A stretch of DNA of 8,127 bases, from assembly GCA_030599405.1 (NCBI GenBank), contig JAUVOB010000043.1, forward strand, positions 1 to 8,127. Direction: 5' to 3'. The notes beneath the pieces are model-generated. The model was not told the origin of the DNA. It ran no database searches and saw only the letters and a list, made by a program, of their open reading frames with translations. Shown piece after piece: positions 1 to 6,860 of this stretch (within the stretch, counting starts at the first letter, position 1; each line of letters begins with the position of its first letter). This stretch comes from Chloroflexota bacterium. Its GTDB lineage: Bacteria; Chloroflexota; Anaerolineae; Promineifilales; Promineifilaceae. The position numbers and the translations under genes are program-made.

Positions 1-240
1 ACTATTATTGCCGGTATGGGCCGCTATCCAATCAATCGCTTTCTACTTTGGGATTCGGCTGGACGTGTGATCTGGATTCTGATCTACGGAGGTTTGGGCT
101 TCTTCCTCGGCAGCCAAACGGAGGCTCTCGAACACATTACCGGAAGCTCGATGATCTGGTTTTCTATCCTATCAGCGGCCGGTATTACCGCATACTACCT
201 TTTTCGTAGAAGACATTCCCGGAGTCTTGAACCAACCTAA
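1..240 (+). CDS. DedA-family (SNARE-associated/VTT domain) membrane protein, C-terminal part
   Basis: The frame is open from the first base, so the gene starts upstream of the window and only its last 79 codons are visible. The piece begins with A-G-M-G-R-Y-P-I-N-R-F-L, then a hydrophobic helix with W-I-L-I-Y-G-G-L-G-F-F-L-G, a short polar stretch, a second hydrophobic helix and a basic tail (R-R-R-H-S-R). The order small-G-M-x-R, three or four residues, R-F, a small residue, then W and G-rich helix is the C-terminal signature of DedA proteins. These are inner-membrane proteins of the VTT group, some of which move phospholipids or undecaprenyl phosphate across the membrane. The ATG at position 16 is an internal methionine, not the start. 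A strong terminator follows 30 bases after the stop, so this gene is probably last in its transcript. The subfamily and substrate cannot be told from this fragment. Confidence 0.8.
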   Translation, partial: TIIAGMGRYPINRFLLWDSAGRVIWILIYGGLGFFLGSQTEALEHITGSSMIWFSILSAAGITAYYLFRRRHSRSLEPT

Positions 241-270
241 GCCCCTAAATTCCAGCCTCGGTTACACAAA

Positions 271-317
271 GTAGCCTGAACCCCGCATCTGTTTCACGCG
301 GCTCAGGCTACCTTTTT
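271..317 (+). terminator. Intrinsic terminator after the DedA-like gene
   Basis: A perfect 9-bp stem pairs GTAGCCTGA (271-279) with TCAGGCTAC (303-311). An inner 4-bp stem, CCGC (283-286) with GCGG (298-301), leaves a small asymmetric bulge and an 11-base loop. Five T follow (313-317) after one C. The position, 30 bases past the DedA-like stop, fits a Rho-independent terminator that separates this gene from the hydrolase downstream. Confidence 0.85.
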
Positions 318-469
318 GCATTTCTAGTGGGATCCAGTGTAAAAATGGGGAGTCAGCAGTTAGCTAACAGATCTCATCCGTCGATACGCTGTTTAATGCT
401 ATTAGTGATGCAAACTCGCCATTGGTTACCTTCTTGAGTCAATTATCTCCTATCGCCTAGGCCAGAAAT

Positions 470-1717
470 ATGCGCGTGTTGGCCCGAATTCTCGGTTTAA
501 TTTCCCTCGGCTTCGGTATCCTGTCCGTTGTACCACTCCGGCCCACAGTGGGCTCCAAGCTGGCCAGAGTACTCTCACCTTTGAAGTTAGTGGCTGGCGG
601 GTTGACATTCTTTTCAGGAATCCTTGGTATAGGTGGCGCTGTACTCGGCGCCATGACGGGCCAGACCTTACCCATCCTTGCCGGTGGCCTGGGGACAGCC
701 CTTTCAGCGCGTTTAATCAGGCGAACGTCCCTGATTGACTCTGAGTTCGATGAGATTTTTGGAGATAAGCGGCCGGACCAGATCCCTAGACCTAATGAAA
801 GGCGGATGTTGCGGAGCAAATGGACCTGGCGTATGCCGAGATCACAGGAATCGATTTGGGAACGTGACATTCCATTCCGTGAAGTGCCAGAAAACAGTCG
901 CGAGGTGCTCTGTGATATCTGGAGACCCGCAGCGGGCAAAGAGCAATCCAGACTGGCCTTCATTTTCTTTCATGGTGGAAGTTGGCGTCAATATGATAAG
1001 GACACGATGACACGAACCCTGTTCCGTCATCTATCAGACCAAGGGCATGTAGTTATGGATGTGGCCTATCGACTTTACCCTGAAACGGACATGCTCGGAA
1101 TGTTAGCAGATGCCAAACACGCCATATCTTGGATGAAGAAACGAGCCGATCATTACGGTATAGATCCAACCCGGATAGTTGCCGCAGGGGGCTCGTCCGG
1201 CGGTCAAATTGCCCTCTTACTGGCTTATGCGAACGACCATCCGGCTCTAGCAAGTAGCGATCTTGAGGATGTGGACACATCGGTTAGAGCGGTTGTTGCG
1301 TATTATCCCCCTGTGGATCTTCGCGCCTACGAGGCATTTAAGATCAATGGTCCGATTCAATCTGCCCATATCGAATCAGCAAAAAAGCGAGAGATTTTAG
1401 CCAGTGTGGTTGGCGGCAGTCCAACCGATGTTCCCAGGTTGTATGACCTGTTATCGCCCATCAACCATGTTGGTTCTCACTGTCCGCCCACATTACTATT
1501 TCTAGCCAAGGATGATGATGTTATACCCAACCAGCCTGTTCGAACATTGAAAGAGAAGCTGAAAGCCGCCGGTACGCCTGTTGTCTTGATTGAATATCCG
1601 GACACAGTCCATGGGTTTGACTTAATCCTTCCTCGTTATTCACCTGCTGCTCAATCGGCTCTCTTTCATCTCGAGCGCTTCCTTGCTCACATTGCTCAGT
1701 CTGACTTACCGTCATAG
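470..1717 (+). CDS. Membrane-anchored alpha/beta hydrolase (esterase/lipase, HGG-GxSxG type)
   Basis: This 415-residue protein has an N-terminal membrane part (hydrophobic stretches near residues 4-22, 38-60 and 62-82). A charged linker (about 88-128) joins it to a hydrolase domain (about 130-410). The hydrolase shows H-G-G-S-W (168-172) for the oxyanion hole and G-G-S-S-G-G (240-245), with Ser243 as expected nucleophile. It also has D-D-D-V-I-P (348-353, probably Asp349 as acid) and T-V-H-G-F (379-383, His381). This is the layout of the hormone-sensitive-lipase/BD-FAE group of carboxylesterases, so ester hydrolysis is the likely reaction; the substrate is unknown. An in-frame TAG at 458-460 leaves ATG 470 as the first possible ATG start. 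No good Shine-Dalgarno sequence precedes it. The gene stands alone between the DedA terminator and the promoter at 1890. Whether the catalytic domain faces in or out depends on whether the membrane part crosses two or three times, which I cannot settle by eye. Confidence 0.88.
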   Translation: MRVLARILGLISLGFGILSVVPLRPTVGSKLARVLSPLKLVAGGLTFFSGILGIGGAVLGAMTGQTLPILAGGLGTALSARLIRRTSLIDSEFDEIFGDKRPDQIPRPNERRMLRSKWTWRMPRSQESIWERDIPFREVPENSREVLCDIWRPAAGKEQSRLAFIFFHGGSWRQYDKDTMTRTLFRHLSDQGHVVMDVAYRLYPETDMLGMLADAKHAISWMKKRADHYGIDPTRIVAAGGSSGGQIALLLAYANDHPALASSDLEDVDTSVRAVVAYYPPVDLRAYEAFKINGPIQSAHIESAKKREILASVVGGSPTDVPRLYDLLSPINHVGSHCPPTLLFLAKDDDVIPNQPVRTLKEKLKAAGTPVVLIEYPDTVHGFDLILPRYSPAAQSALFHLERFLAHIAQSDLPS

Positions 1718-1889
1718 ACACGACGAATTCCAGTAACGGCCGGGATCAATAGCGCCCTGAGGTTATCTTTCTTAACCATCTCAAACGTTCTCGCCTCTGC
1801 TCTCGCAAGCCATCGTCAACGCATCGCAAAGACATTATCAAGCTTGCCTATTCCTGCATCAAAACACCGTCAGAGTAAATCTCATCATG

Positions 1890-1898
1890 TGATATACT
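1890..1898 (+). promoter_or_regulatory. Extended -10 promoter just upstream of the SARP-like small frame
   Basis: TGATATACT is an extended -10 element: TG, one base, then TATACT (1893-1898), five of six matches to TATAAT. No good -35 box lies 16-18 bases upstream, as is common for extended -10 promoters. The ATG at 1906 lies 8 bases past the hexamer, so transcription would begin at or within a base or two of the start codon, giving a leaderless or nearly leaderless transcript. GAGGAG (1900-1905) directly abuts the ATG, too close to act as a normal ribosome binding site for it. Confidence 0.5.
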
Positions 1899-1905
1899 CG
1901 AGGAG

Positions 1906-2211
1906 ATGTCCTATAAACGACAAAAATCGATTTTGGCATTATCGTCACCTTGGCCGTTTCATACCTGCCAGAATGATCTATCGACAATCATCCTAGGCAC
2001 AGAAAGAACCCAGGTTCTGCTCATCTACCTTGCCCTTGGAGCGGGACGCCGGTGCCAGCGAGAGTTGACAAAGGCTCTCGTCTGGCCCGATTATTCATTG
2101 AAGCCGGCTCAACAGAATATGAGACAAGCCCTCTTCCTCCCTAGAAGGGAAGCTGAGACGTTGAACTTTGACATTGACCCCATCCTGGCTGACGGACCGG
2201 AGATGGTGTGA
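1906..2211 (+). CDS. Small protein resembling a truncated SARP/BTAD-type regulator N-terminus (probable gene remnant)
   Basis: This 101-residue product is tentatively recognised as the OmpR-like DNA-binding head of a SARP/BTAD regulator. The stretch T-E-R-T-Q-V-L-L-I-Y-L-A-L-G-A-G-R (about 32-48) resembles the first helix of that domain. L-T-K-A-L-V-W-P-D-Y (54-63) matches the usual L-x-x-L-L-W-P-D turn, and A-Q-Q-N-M-R-Q-A-L (68-76) matches the usual A-x-x-N-L-R-Q-A-L recognition helix. N-terminal residues 9-18 may be a decayed form of the first strand, with the usual L-G-P-F appearing as S-P-W-P-F. The C-terminal wing seems shortened, and the large BTAD and ATPase/TPR body typical of these regulators is absent. 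The frame is nevertheless open, has an extended -10 element in front, and its TGA overlaps the GTG of the next gene. It may be a decayed regulator, a leader cistron, or a minimal DNA-binding protein; remnant is my preferred reading. Confidence 0.5.
   Translation: MSYKRQKSILALSSPWPFHTCQNDLSTIILGTERTQVLLIYLALGAGRRCQRELTKALVWPDYSLKPAQQNMRQALFLPRREAETLNFDIDPILADGPEMV
2199..2202 (+). promoter_or_regulatory. Ribosome binding site that supports the GTG start at 2208
   Basis: GGAG ends five bases before GTG 2208-2210. It lies inside the last codons of the small SARP-like frame, whose TGA stop (2209-2211) overlaps the GTG as GTGA. The arrangement favours translational coupling and decides the start, because an in-frame TGA at 2190-2192 excludes any earlier one. 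Confidence 0.6.
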
Positions 2212-4151
2212 CTACAATTCGTACTCCCTTCTCCGATCAGCTTAAACACCGGCTGACATCAACCCAACTTCGGTGGCTGGCTATCGCCGGCGCCGGTGTT
2301 ATCGCCTTCATTTTCTATCTATCCACCATACAAAGTATTCCAAACGGAAGCCCCCATCCCTATACGACCGACGTTGGAGAAATCCAAAACGCGCTGCCGC
2401 GGTGGGGGACAATGCATTTCCCTGGATACCCTCTGTATTCTCTGGTTGGCTCTCTTTTCGTTTCAGTCCTTCGGATAGTCGGCTTGGAGCCCGCTATAGG
2501 TACGTCTCTCTTCTCGGCTGTCTGGGGCGCGATAAGCGTTTCATTGTTAGTAGCTCTATCCATGTCATTTAATGTTCCGGCACTGGCGGCCGTATCTACA
2601 TCACTCTTGTATGGATTGGCGACGTCGGTCTGGATGGACGCCTCACTCGCCGAGGTGCACACCATGACCGTAGCCCTGCTCCTGGCCAGCGTTTTGGCAG
2701 CCCTTCAATTTGGTCGAACAGGCAACCGTAGTACGCTGTTATGGTTATCTCTCTTGTCCACCCAAGCTGTTCTGCACCAGCGGGCACTGGTGTTCATCGC
2801 TCCTGCCTTGTTGCTTCTGGCCTGGCCGAATTGGCGGATAATCCGTCGCGACATCCTGCCTGCCGTAGGAGTAGCCTTGGCCGGGGCGTTAATCTATCTT
2901 TATCTTCCGCTCCGAGATTGGATGGGTGCTGAGTGGACCTTCAACGCCCCAGGCACGTGGCAGGGTTTCTGGACGCTTCTCCTGGATACGAAGGTTGATC
3001 GCATTATCAACACCCCCGGTACGGTGACTGAGATAGGCAGCCGGGTCACCGGACTTCGTGATTTACTCGCCCATGATTGGCCACTGGCCCTGCTTGCGGC
3101 CGGACTTCTAGGCCTTGCGATAGCCGGAATCTGGAAGGGCTGGCGTGAGGCCGGGGCTCTCCTCATGATAGCCCTGGTCTTTCCCCTGCTGACTACTATT
3201 ATTTGGATCGGCCGAATCGGAGATGCGGCCCTGGCTGTCAATCTTCCCACCTATGCAATGGCCGCGGTCGGCTTGGCGATTATCAGCGCGTACTTGCATG
3301 AGCGGGCGCCGCTACTAGGCATCGCCTCGGTTCTTGTGTGGATAAGTGTTGGTATATACCTATTTATCGACCACAGGCCTGAGATCCTTATCGTCACGCG
3401 GGATCAAAGCGCCAATGAAGTAATCAAGACGGCCGATGCGTTCGAATCAGAGAGCGGCGAGCTCGCACCGACGTTCATGGCCTTATGGGGAAGAGATTAT
3501 TGGGCATTGGCCTATGCCCAGGAATATCAAGAGAAGCTAGACGGGATCGAACTCGTCGATCATAATGCAAACCTGGATTCCATCTTTGCTGAGCAGGAGA
3601 AGGTCTATACTTTGAGTACCACCTTTTACCTCTGGTCACTTGACCGCTGGGTCGAAAGATTCGGTCCTGTGTATCTTTCATTGGTGGTCCCAGGAGTTGT
3701 GGAAATCGATAAGAGACCCGGATCGGCGGCCGGCAACTCCGGTGCGGATCTTAACTTTGATCTTGGCAACGGTGTGACCGTTCGACAGGCGCAATTAGAG
3801 TGGCAGACACCGACGGAACTCCGGCTGACCGTGTTCTGGGAGAGCGGAAGCCCTGGGCAGGAGGATTACAGCGTAGCCTTACACCTGGTCGCCGCCGATC
3901 CGCCTACCGGTCCGCAAGACATTCTTGACCAAGCTGACCAGGCTCATCCTGTTGAGGGTTGGTATCCGGTTTCGCGCTGGCAGAATGGAGAAATCATCCG
4001 TGATATGTACACCTTAAATGTCCCAGTCGGGGCCAATCCCATTGCCGTCCGGTTAAGTATGTATCAGGTTGGTGATGACGGGCAGTTCCACAACACAGAG
4101 TGGTTGTCCCTGGGCATACCGCCGCAGAGGGATGAGGCTGACGATTCCTAG
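2208..4151 (+). CDS. DUF2723 / GT117-type multi-pass membrane glycosyltransferase with C-terminal beta domain
   Basis: This is a 647-residue protein. The first membrane helix (about 21-40) is followed by an outside loop with D55-V-G-E58 and H70-F-P-G-Y-P-L-Y77. This is the hallmark of DUF2723, the family that includes vertebrate TMEM260, a protein O-mannosyltransferase (CAZy GT117). Further family marks are A-E-V-H (148-151), L-H-Q-R (189-192) and Y-L-Y-L-P-L-R-D (230-237). About eleven or twelve helices end near residue 388. The remaining 260 residues are soluble and probably outside; residues about 525-637 form a beta-rich domain with D-Y-x-V-x-x-H-L (553-560) and W-x-x-G-x4-D (591-599). 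The likely role is transfer of a sugar from a lipid carrier to protein or envelope glycan at the outer membrane face. Asp55 and Glu58 are the best catalytic or metal-site candidates, as in other GT-C enzymes. The protein contains no cysteine. The start is GTG 2208, overlapping the upstream stop. Donor and acceptor are unknown. Confidence 0.82.
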   Translation: MTTIRTPFSDQLKHRLTSTQLRWLAIAGAGVIAFIFYLSTIQSIPNGSPHPYTTDVGEIQNALPRWGTMHFPGYPLYSLVGSLFVSVLRIVGLEPAIGTSLFSAVWGAISVSLLVALSMSFNVPALAAVSTSLLYGLATSVWMDASLAEVHTMTVALLLASVLAALQFGRTGNRSTLLWLSLLSTQAVLHQRALVFIAPALLLLAWPNWRIIRRDILPAVGVALAGALIYLYLPLRDWMGAEWTFNAPGTWQGFWTLLLDTKVDRIINTPGTVTEIGSRVTGLRDLLAHDWPLALLAAGLLGLAIAGIWKGWREAGALLMIALVFPLLTTIIWIGRIGDAALAVNLPTYAMAAVGLAIISAYLHERAPLLGIASVLVWISVGIYLFIDHRPEILIVTRDQSANEVIKTADAFESESGELAPTFMALWGRDYWALAYAQEYQEKLDGIELVDHNANLDSIFAEQEKVYTLSTTFYLWSLDRWVERFGPVYLSLVVPGVVEIDKRPGSAAGNSGADLNFDLGNGVTVRQAQLEWQTPTELRLTVFWESGSPGQEDYSVALHLVAADPPTGPQDILDQADQAHPVEGWYPVSRWQNGEIIRDMYTLNVPVGANPIAVRLSMYQVGDDGQFHNTEWLSLGIPPQRDEADDS

Positions 4152-4244
4152 TTTGCCATTGCACAGCCTCACCACGACTAAGTATGCCCCGGCGCGAAAA
4201 AATCGCTCATGCATAGCGTACTTCTTGAAACTGAGACCTATGTC

Positions 4245-4271
4245 AGTTCATATCGACACCTAGTTCATATC
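4245..4271 (+). repeat. Direct repeat AGTTCATATC (two copies) before the 837-residue gene
   Basis: AGTTCATATC occurs at 4245-4254 and again at 4262-4271, a 17-base period, and the second copy ends four bases before ATG 4276. TTGAAA (4225-4230) lies upstream as a possible -35 box, but the -10 region inside the repeat is a poor match. The pair could be an operator, part of a promoter, or chance. Confidence 0.45.
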
Positions 4272-4275
4272 AGCA

Positions 4276-6789
4276 ATGGAACGACTTAAGCCGTGGCAGA
4301 AAACCGCTCTAGTGGGCCTGGCCTATGCCATTCTCGTTGGCATTATGACTTGGCCAGCTATTTCCAACCTTGGCCAGAGGCTCATCGGCGACAATGAGGA
4401 TGCCTGGATATTCTTCTGGAATAATTGGTGGCTTCGCGAAGTACTGACCACCGATTTAGAACTCTTCTCCACACCCTACTTGTTTTATCCGCAAGGCGCG
4501 AGCCTCATCGCCCACTCAAATTCGTTTCTTACTTCATTCTTAGCGCTGGTAATCGAACCGCTGTCTGGCCCCATTGTCGCTTACAACCTCGTCTTTATGC
4601 TTGGTCTGTGGGTTGGGGCGATGGGTATGTATCTGCTTGTCAACGATATCACAGAACATCCACTGGCCTCATTTTTCGCCGGATTCGTTTTTGCTTTTGC
4701 TCCCTACCACATTTCCCAGGCTCTGGACCATGCTCATCTGGGGTCCATACAGTGGTGGCCGTTCTTTATTCTGTTCCTGAGAAGAACGCTGTATAAAGGT
4801 CGCTGGCGTGATGCCATCGCGGCCGGTGTGTTTGGCGCGCTGACCTTATGGACAGGGCTACAGCTGGCGGTCTTCCTAGCTCTCTGGGCTTTTCTGTACA
4901 TTCTGTGGTTCTTATGGCAGCAACGAATCGACATTTTTGGCAACAAGGAATTACGAAATCGTTTCCTTAACCGTACCGGGCTAGTCCTCCTTGTTACCTT
5001 GCTTCTTAGTATGCCGCTTCTATACGTATTCATCTCTAACTGGTCGGTTGTGGCGGGGAGTTCCACTATAGTCGACGAAAGCGTGTATAAACAGACCGAC
5101 CTTCTCGCTTACCTGGTACCGCCTCAGTACAATTCTCTCTGGGGGAACCTGGTAGATCCCCTGTATGACAAATTCCCTTACCATCGTGGATTCAAGCCCT
5201 TCATCGGTTTCACAGTTATTGGATTGGCGGTCGCGGCTGCCTGGGGATGGCGCAGAAAGGCGGGATTCTGGTTGCTGAGCGCGGGATTGTGGATACTGAT
5301 GGCGGCCGGACCGGTCCTGCGAGTTAACGGTAGCCTCATTGACCAAATTCCTTTGCCCTATAAATGGTTAGGCACCATCTTTCCTATCTCCACTGTCAGG
5401 GCTCCAGATCGCTTCAATTTACTTCTTGTCCTGTCTATGGCAGTTCTTGCTGGATTAGGTGTTGCTTACCTGGCTCGCCACCGCTATTGGCGGTGGGCCC
5501 TCATACCGATTGGGCTCCTTCTTTTCGTGGAATACCTGTTCATACCTATCCCATCCCTAAAGATTCCCGAAAGATCCTCTTTTATAGAAGAGATAGCTGA
5601 AGATGAAGGAGCCTATGCGGTTGTTGATTACCCATTGGACTACACATATGCTAAGTATTGGCTCTACTACCAAACCCTTCACGGTAAACCCACGGTCGAC
5701 GGACACGTATCCCGATATTCCGGCGAGACTTACGCATTCCTTGCCAACCAACCGGTTCTCAATGCCCTCTACGAGGGTGGGGAGGTGGCACGATACCTGC
5801 CGAGCGGCTTCTTCGACGACCAGCGCGTATCACCCATAATGGCCCTCGGACCAGCTCTACGCCATCTCCAGGGGGCCGGTGTGGAGTACATTATGCTCCA
5901 CCGTCCTTTCACGACCGAAGAACGTCTAGATCATTTCAAGTCTATTTTTCCGTTGGCGCCAATCTATCAGGATGAATCATTGATCGTATACAATCTGGAT
6001 CAAACTAGACTCTATCACTTCGATCCCTTCCCCTTGACGATAAGTCCGGATTTCGACCTGGTTCAAGTCAACACCCAGTTGAACCAGGATAGCACGATGC
6101 TGGAAATACAGCTTATGGCCAGACTGGCGAGCACGCCGCTGGAGGAAATCGAATGTCTGGCGACTATTGCCGATACAACGGCCGCCATTCCCTTCGTTCC
6201 TTTTTCTGAGGGCATTGATTGGCGGGAAGGCGATCTATCCAGGACAACGATACATTTACCTATACCTGAAGACTTACCTGAAGGTCAATACCAATGGGAA
6301 TTGGATTGCCCGGATGGCACCACGTATACCGGACTTGAGCGCTTATTCTACAGTGCAAATGATCCCTCTCTGCTAATTAGACAGACAGATCTGACATACG
6401 GTGATTCAATCCAACTGGAGGGCTACAGGTGGTGGTTTGAAGGAGGGGATCTACACCTCGTTCTCCAATGGCGGAGTCAGGCTAACATCGACCAGGATTA
6501 CAAAGTATTCGTGCATTTGCTAGAAGAATCAGGCGAGATAGTAAGGCAGAATGATTTCGTTCCCTGCAATTGGGGTTGTCCAACCAGTCAATGGAACATC
6601 GGGCAAAAAATAGTTGACGAATCCATCCTGTCACTGGCTGGCTTGCCTGCCGGTGAATACCACCTCGCCATTGGATTATATGACGCGATAAGCGGAGACC
6701 GACTGGAAACACGCGACAGCGCCGGTGGGATAATTCCCCAAGCATACTTTATACTTAGTGATACGATTAAGATCGACAACGGATGGTAG
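4276..6789 (+). CDS. GT-C-like multi-pass membrane protein (putative glycosyltransferase) with large exported C-terminal region
   Basis: This is an 837-residue protein. After the first helix (about 10-28), the first loop carries G38-D-N-E-D42 followed by W-I-F-F-W-N-N-W-W. A D-x-x-D or D-E-type motif at this place is usual for GT-C enzymes using lipid-linked sugars. Y-P-Q-G (71-74), W-W-P-F-F (160-164) and R-A-P-D-R-F-N-L-L (375-383) are familiar from large bacterial membrane transferases of the YfhO-like/GT-C kind. About eleven helices end near residue 422, leaving some 415 soluble residues, probably outside. Residues about 710-812 form a beta-rich domain with D-Y-x-V-x-x-H-L (741-748) and W-x-x-G-x4-D (773-781), matching the tail of the upstream DUF2723 protein. 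All four cysteines (627, 678, 764, 768) lie in the soluble part. An in-frame TAG at 4261-4263 makes ATG 4276 the first ATG; no Shine-Dalgarno sequence is visible. The family is a reasoned call rather than an exact match; activity, donor and acceptor are unknown. Confidence 0.7.
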   Translation: MERLKPWQKTALVGLAYAILVGIMTWPAISNLGQRLIGDNEDAWIFFWNNWWLREVLTTDLELFSTPYLFYPQGASLIAHSNSFLTSFLALVIEPLSGPIVAYNLVFMLGLWVGAMGMYLLVNDITEHPLASFFAGFVFAFAPYHISQALDHAHLGSIQWWPFFILFLRRTLYKGRWRDAIAAGVFGALTLWTGLQLAVFLALWAFLYILWFLWQQRIDIFGNKELRNRFLNRTGLVLLVTLLLSMPLLYVFISNWSVVAGSSTIVDESVYKQTDLLAYLVPPQYNSLWGNLVDPLYDKFPYHRGFKPFIGFTVIGLAVAAAWGWRRKAGFWLLSAGLWILMAAGPVLRVNGSLIDQIPLPYKWLGTIFPISTVRAPDRFNLLLVLSMAVLAGLGVAYLARHRYWRWALIPIGLLLFVEYLFIPIPSLKIPERSSFIEEIAEDEGAYAVVDYPLDYTYAKYWLYYQTLHGKPTVDGHVSRYSGETYAFLANQPVLNALYEGGEVARYLPSGFFDDQRVSPIMALGPALRHLQGAGVEYIMLHRPFTTEERLDHFKSIFPLAPIYQDESLIVYNLDQTRLYHFDPFPLTISPDFDLVQVNTQLNQDSTMLEIQLMARLASTPLEEIECLATIADTTAAIPFVPFSEGIDWREGDLSRTTIHLPIPEDLPEGQYQWELDCPDGTTYTGLERLFYSANDPSLLIRQTDLTYGDSIQLEGYRWWFEGGDLHLVLQWRSQANIDQDYKVFVHLLEESGEIVRQNDFVPCNWGCPTSQWNIGQKIVDESILSLAGLPAGEYHLAIGLYDAISGDRLETRDSAGGIIPQAYFILSDTIKIDNGW

Positions 6790-6833
6790 CTCTTGTGAAC
6801 ACGGACCAGATTGACCTGTAAGCGAAGAGATTC

Positions 6834-6860
6834 ATCATGTAGCGCGGAGTGAAACATGAT
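6834..6860 (+). promoter_or_regulatory. Ribosome binding site and possible start-codon hairpin of the Nnr gene
   Basis: GGAG (6846-6849) sits six bases before ATG 6856 and is a good Shine-Dalgarno match; an in-frame TGA at 6850-6852 excludes earlier starts. ATCATG (6834-6839) is the exact reverse complement of CATGAT (6855-6860). A 6-bp stem could therefore hide the start codon while leaving the Shine-Dalgarno in a 15-base loop. The binding site is well supported; the hairpin is short and only suggestive. Confidence 0.5.

Noticed and set aside
316..346. Possible promoter TTGCAT / TGTAAA before the hydrolase
   Set aside because: The -35 matches only three of six bases, and the TTG overlaps the end of the terminator T-tract; too weak to annotate.
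457..963. A 168-codon open frame on the - strand
   Set aside because: It lies wholly opposite the well-supported hydrolase, has no recognisable domain, and its product has shadow-like composition.
1759..1780. Inverted repeat GGTTA...TAACC after the hydrolase as a terminator
   Set aside because: The stem is only 5 bp, A/T-rich, and no T-tract follows.
2360..3299. Several - strand open frames of 63-116 codons
   Set aside because: All lie opposite the DUF2723 transferase, whose motifs and helices run unbroken through this region.
4194..4206. GCGA-A5-TCGC hairpin between the two transferase genes as a terminator
   Set aside because: The stem is 4 bp and no T-tract follows, so termination between the two genes is not supported.
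6837..6842. Minimal ATG-TAG start-stop frame before the Nnr gene
   Set aside because: There is no ribosome binding site in front of it, and such a hexamer is common by chance.
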